Shown piece after piece: positions 6,507 to 6,530 of a DNA stretch of 6,530 nucleotides. The notes below the pieces were generated by a model that did no database searches, had not been told where the DNA came from, and worked only from the letters and a program-made list of their open reading frames with translations. This stretch comes from Firmicutes bacterium UBA6226 (GTDB lineage: Bacteria > Bacillota_A > Clostridia > Peptostreptococcales > Acidaminobacteraceae): positions 1 through 6,530 of the forward strand of contig DJWQ01000155.1 in assembly GCA_002441045.1 (NCBI GenBank), given 5' to 3'. The first letter of the stretch is position 1; each line of letters starts with the position of its first letter. Both the position numbers and the translations under genes were made by a program.

Positions 6507-6509
6507 AAA
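6480..6509 (-). promoter_or_regulatory. Candidate promoter of the M28 peptidase gene
   Basis: On the minus strand a perfect TATAAT (6485-6480) lies 18 nt downstream of TTTATT (6509-6504), a weak three-of-six match to TTGACA. Transcription would start near 6473, giving a leader of about 30 nt. The perfect -10 box makes the site plausible, and the poor -35 keeps confidence moderate. Confidence 0.45.
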
Positions 6510-6530
6510 GTTTTTTTGTTTTCTTAATAA

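Noticed and set aside
1..6530. A hidden defence, mobile or biosynthetic system
   Set aside because: All five genes but one fall into well-known families with intact motifs, and there are no recombinases, nucleases, terminal repeats, CRISPR spacers or toxin-antitoxin pairs visible.

Overview
The window reads as an ordinary stretch of chromosome from an AT-rich, low-GC Bacillota bacterium, most likely an anaerobic clostridial lineage. The reasons are strong GGAGG-type ribosome binding sites before every gene, AT-rich intergenic DNA, use of a TTG start, rho-independent terminators with U-tracts, and two lipoprotein signal peptides of Gram-positive style. I cannot name a genus from the sequence. 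I see no integrase, transposase, CRISPR array, tRNA or rRNA, and no sign of recent transfer.

Layout. (1) 125-1576 (+) encodes a complete flotillin of the FloT/YuaG type, closed by a strong terminator with a 14-bp stem at 1600-1632. (2) 1577-1778 is a regulatory-looking spacer. It holds the terminator, an 8-bp dyad, three imperfect 11-nt direct repeats and an extended -10 promoter. (3) 1779-2486 (+) encodes a free-standing B3/B4 (tRNA-binding, PheT-like) domain protein. After 56 nt without a terminator comes 2543-2986 (+), an unrecognised 147-aa protein with a soluble N-terminal half and two membrane helices; the two are probably cotranscribed. (4) 2987-3107 is an AT-rich spacer with about five degenerate 15-nt repeat units. 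(5) 3108-4976 (+) encodes a cell-surface lipoprotein beta-glucosidase / exo-beta-glucanase of glycoside hydrolase family 3. (6) A hairpin at 5018-5045 lies between this gene and a convergent gene and can end both transcripts. (7) 5087-6442 (-) encodes a cell-surface lipoprotein zinc aminopeptidase of family M28 with a PA domain. Its candidate promoter sits at the right edge.

How they work together. The two lipoproteins are both predicted to be anchored outside the cell, where they would release sugars from beta-glucans or glucosides and amino acids from peptides. That suits a heterotroph feeding on polymers. Flotillin organises membrane microdomains and has no sequence-visible link to the others. 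The B3/B4 protein may edit or bind misacylated tRNA or related ligands, but this is only inferred from its fold family. I did not find a convincing new multi-gene system here. The least explained items are the B3/B4 plus small membrane protein pair and the repeat-bearing spacers.
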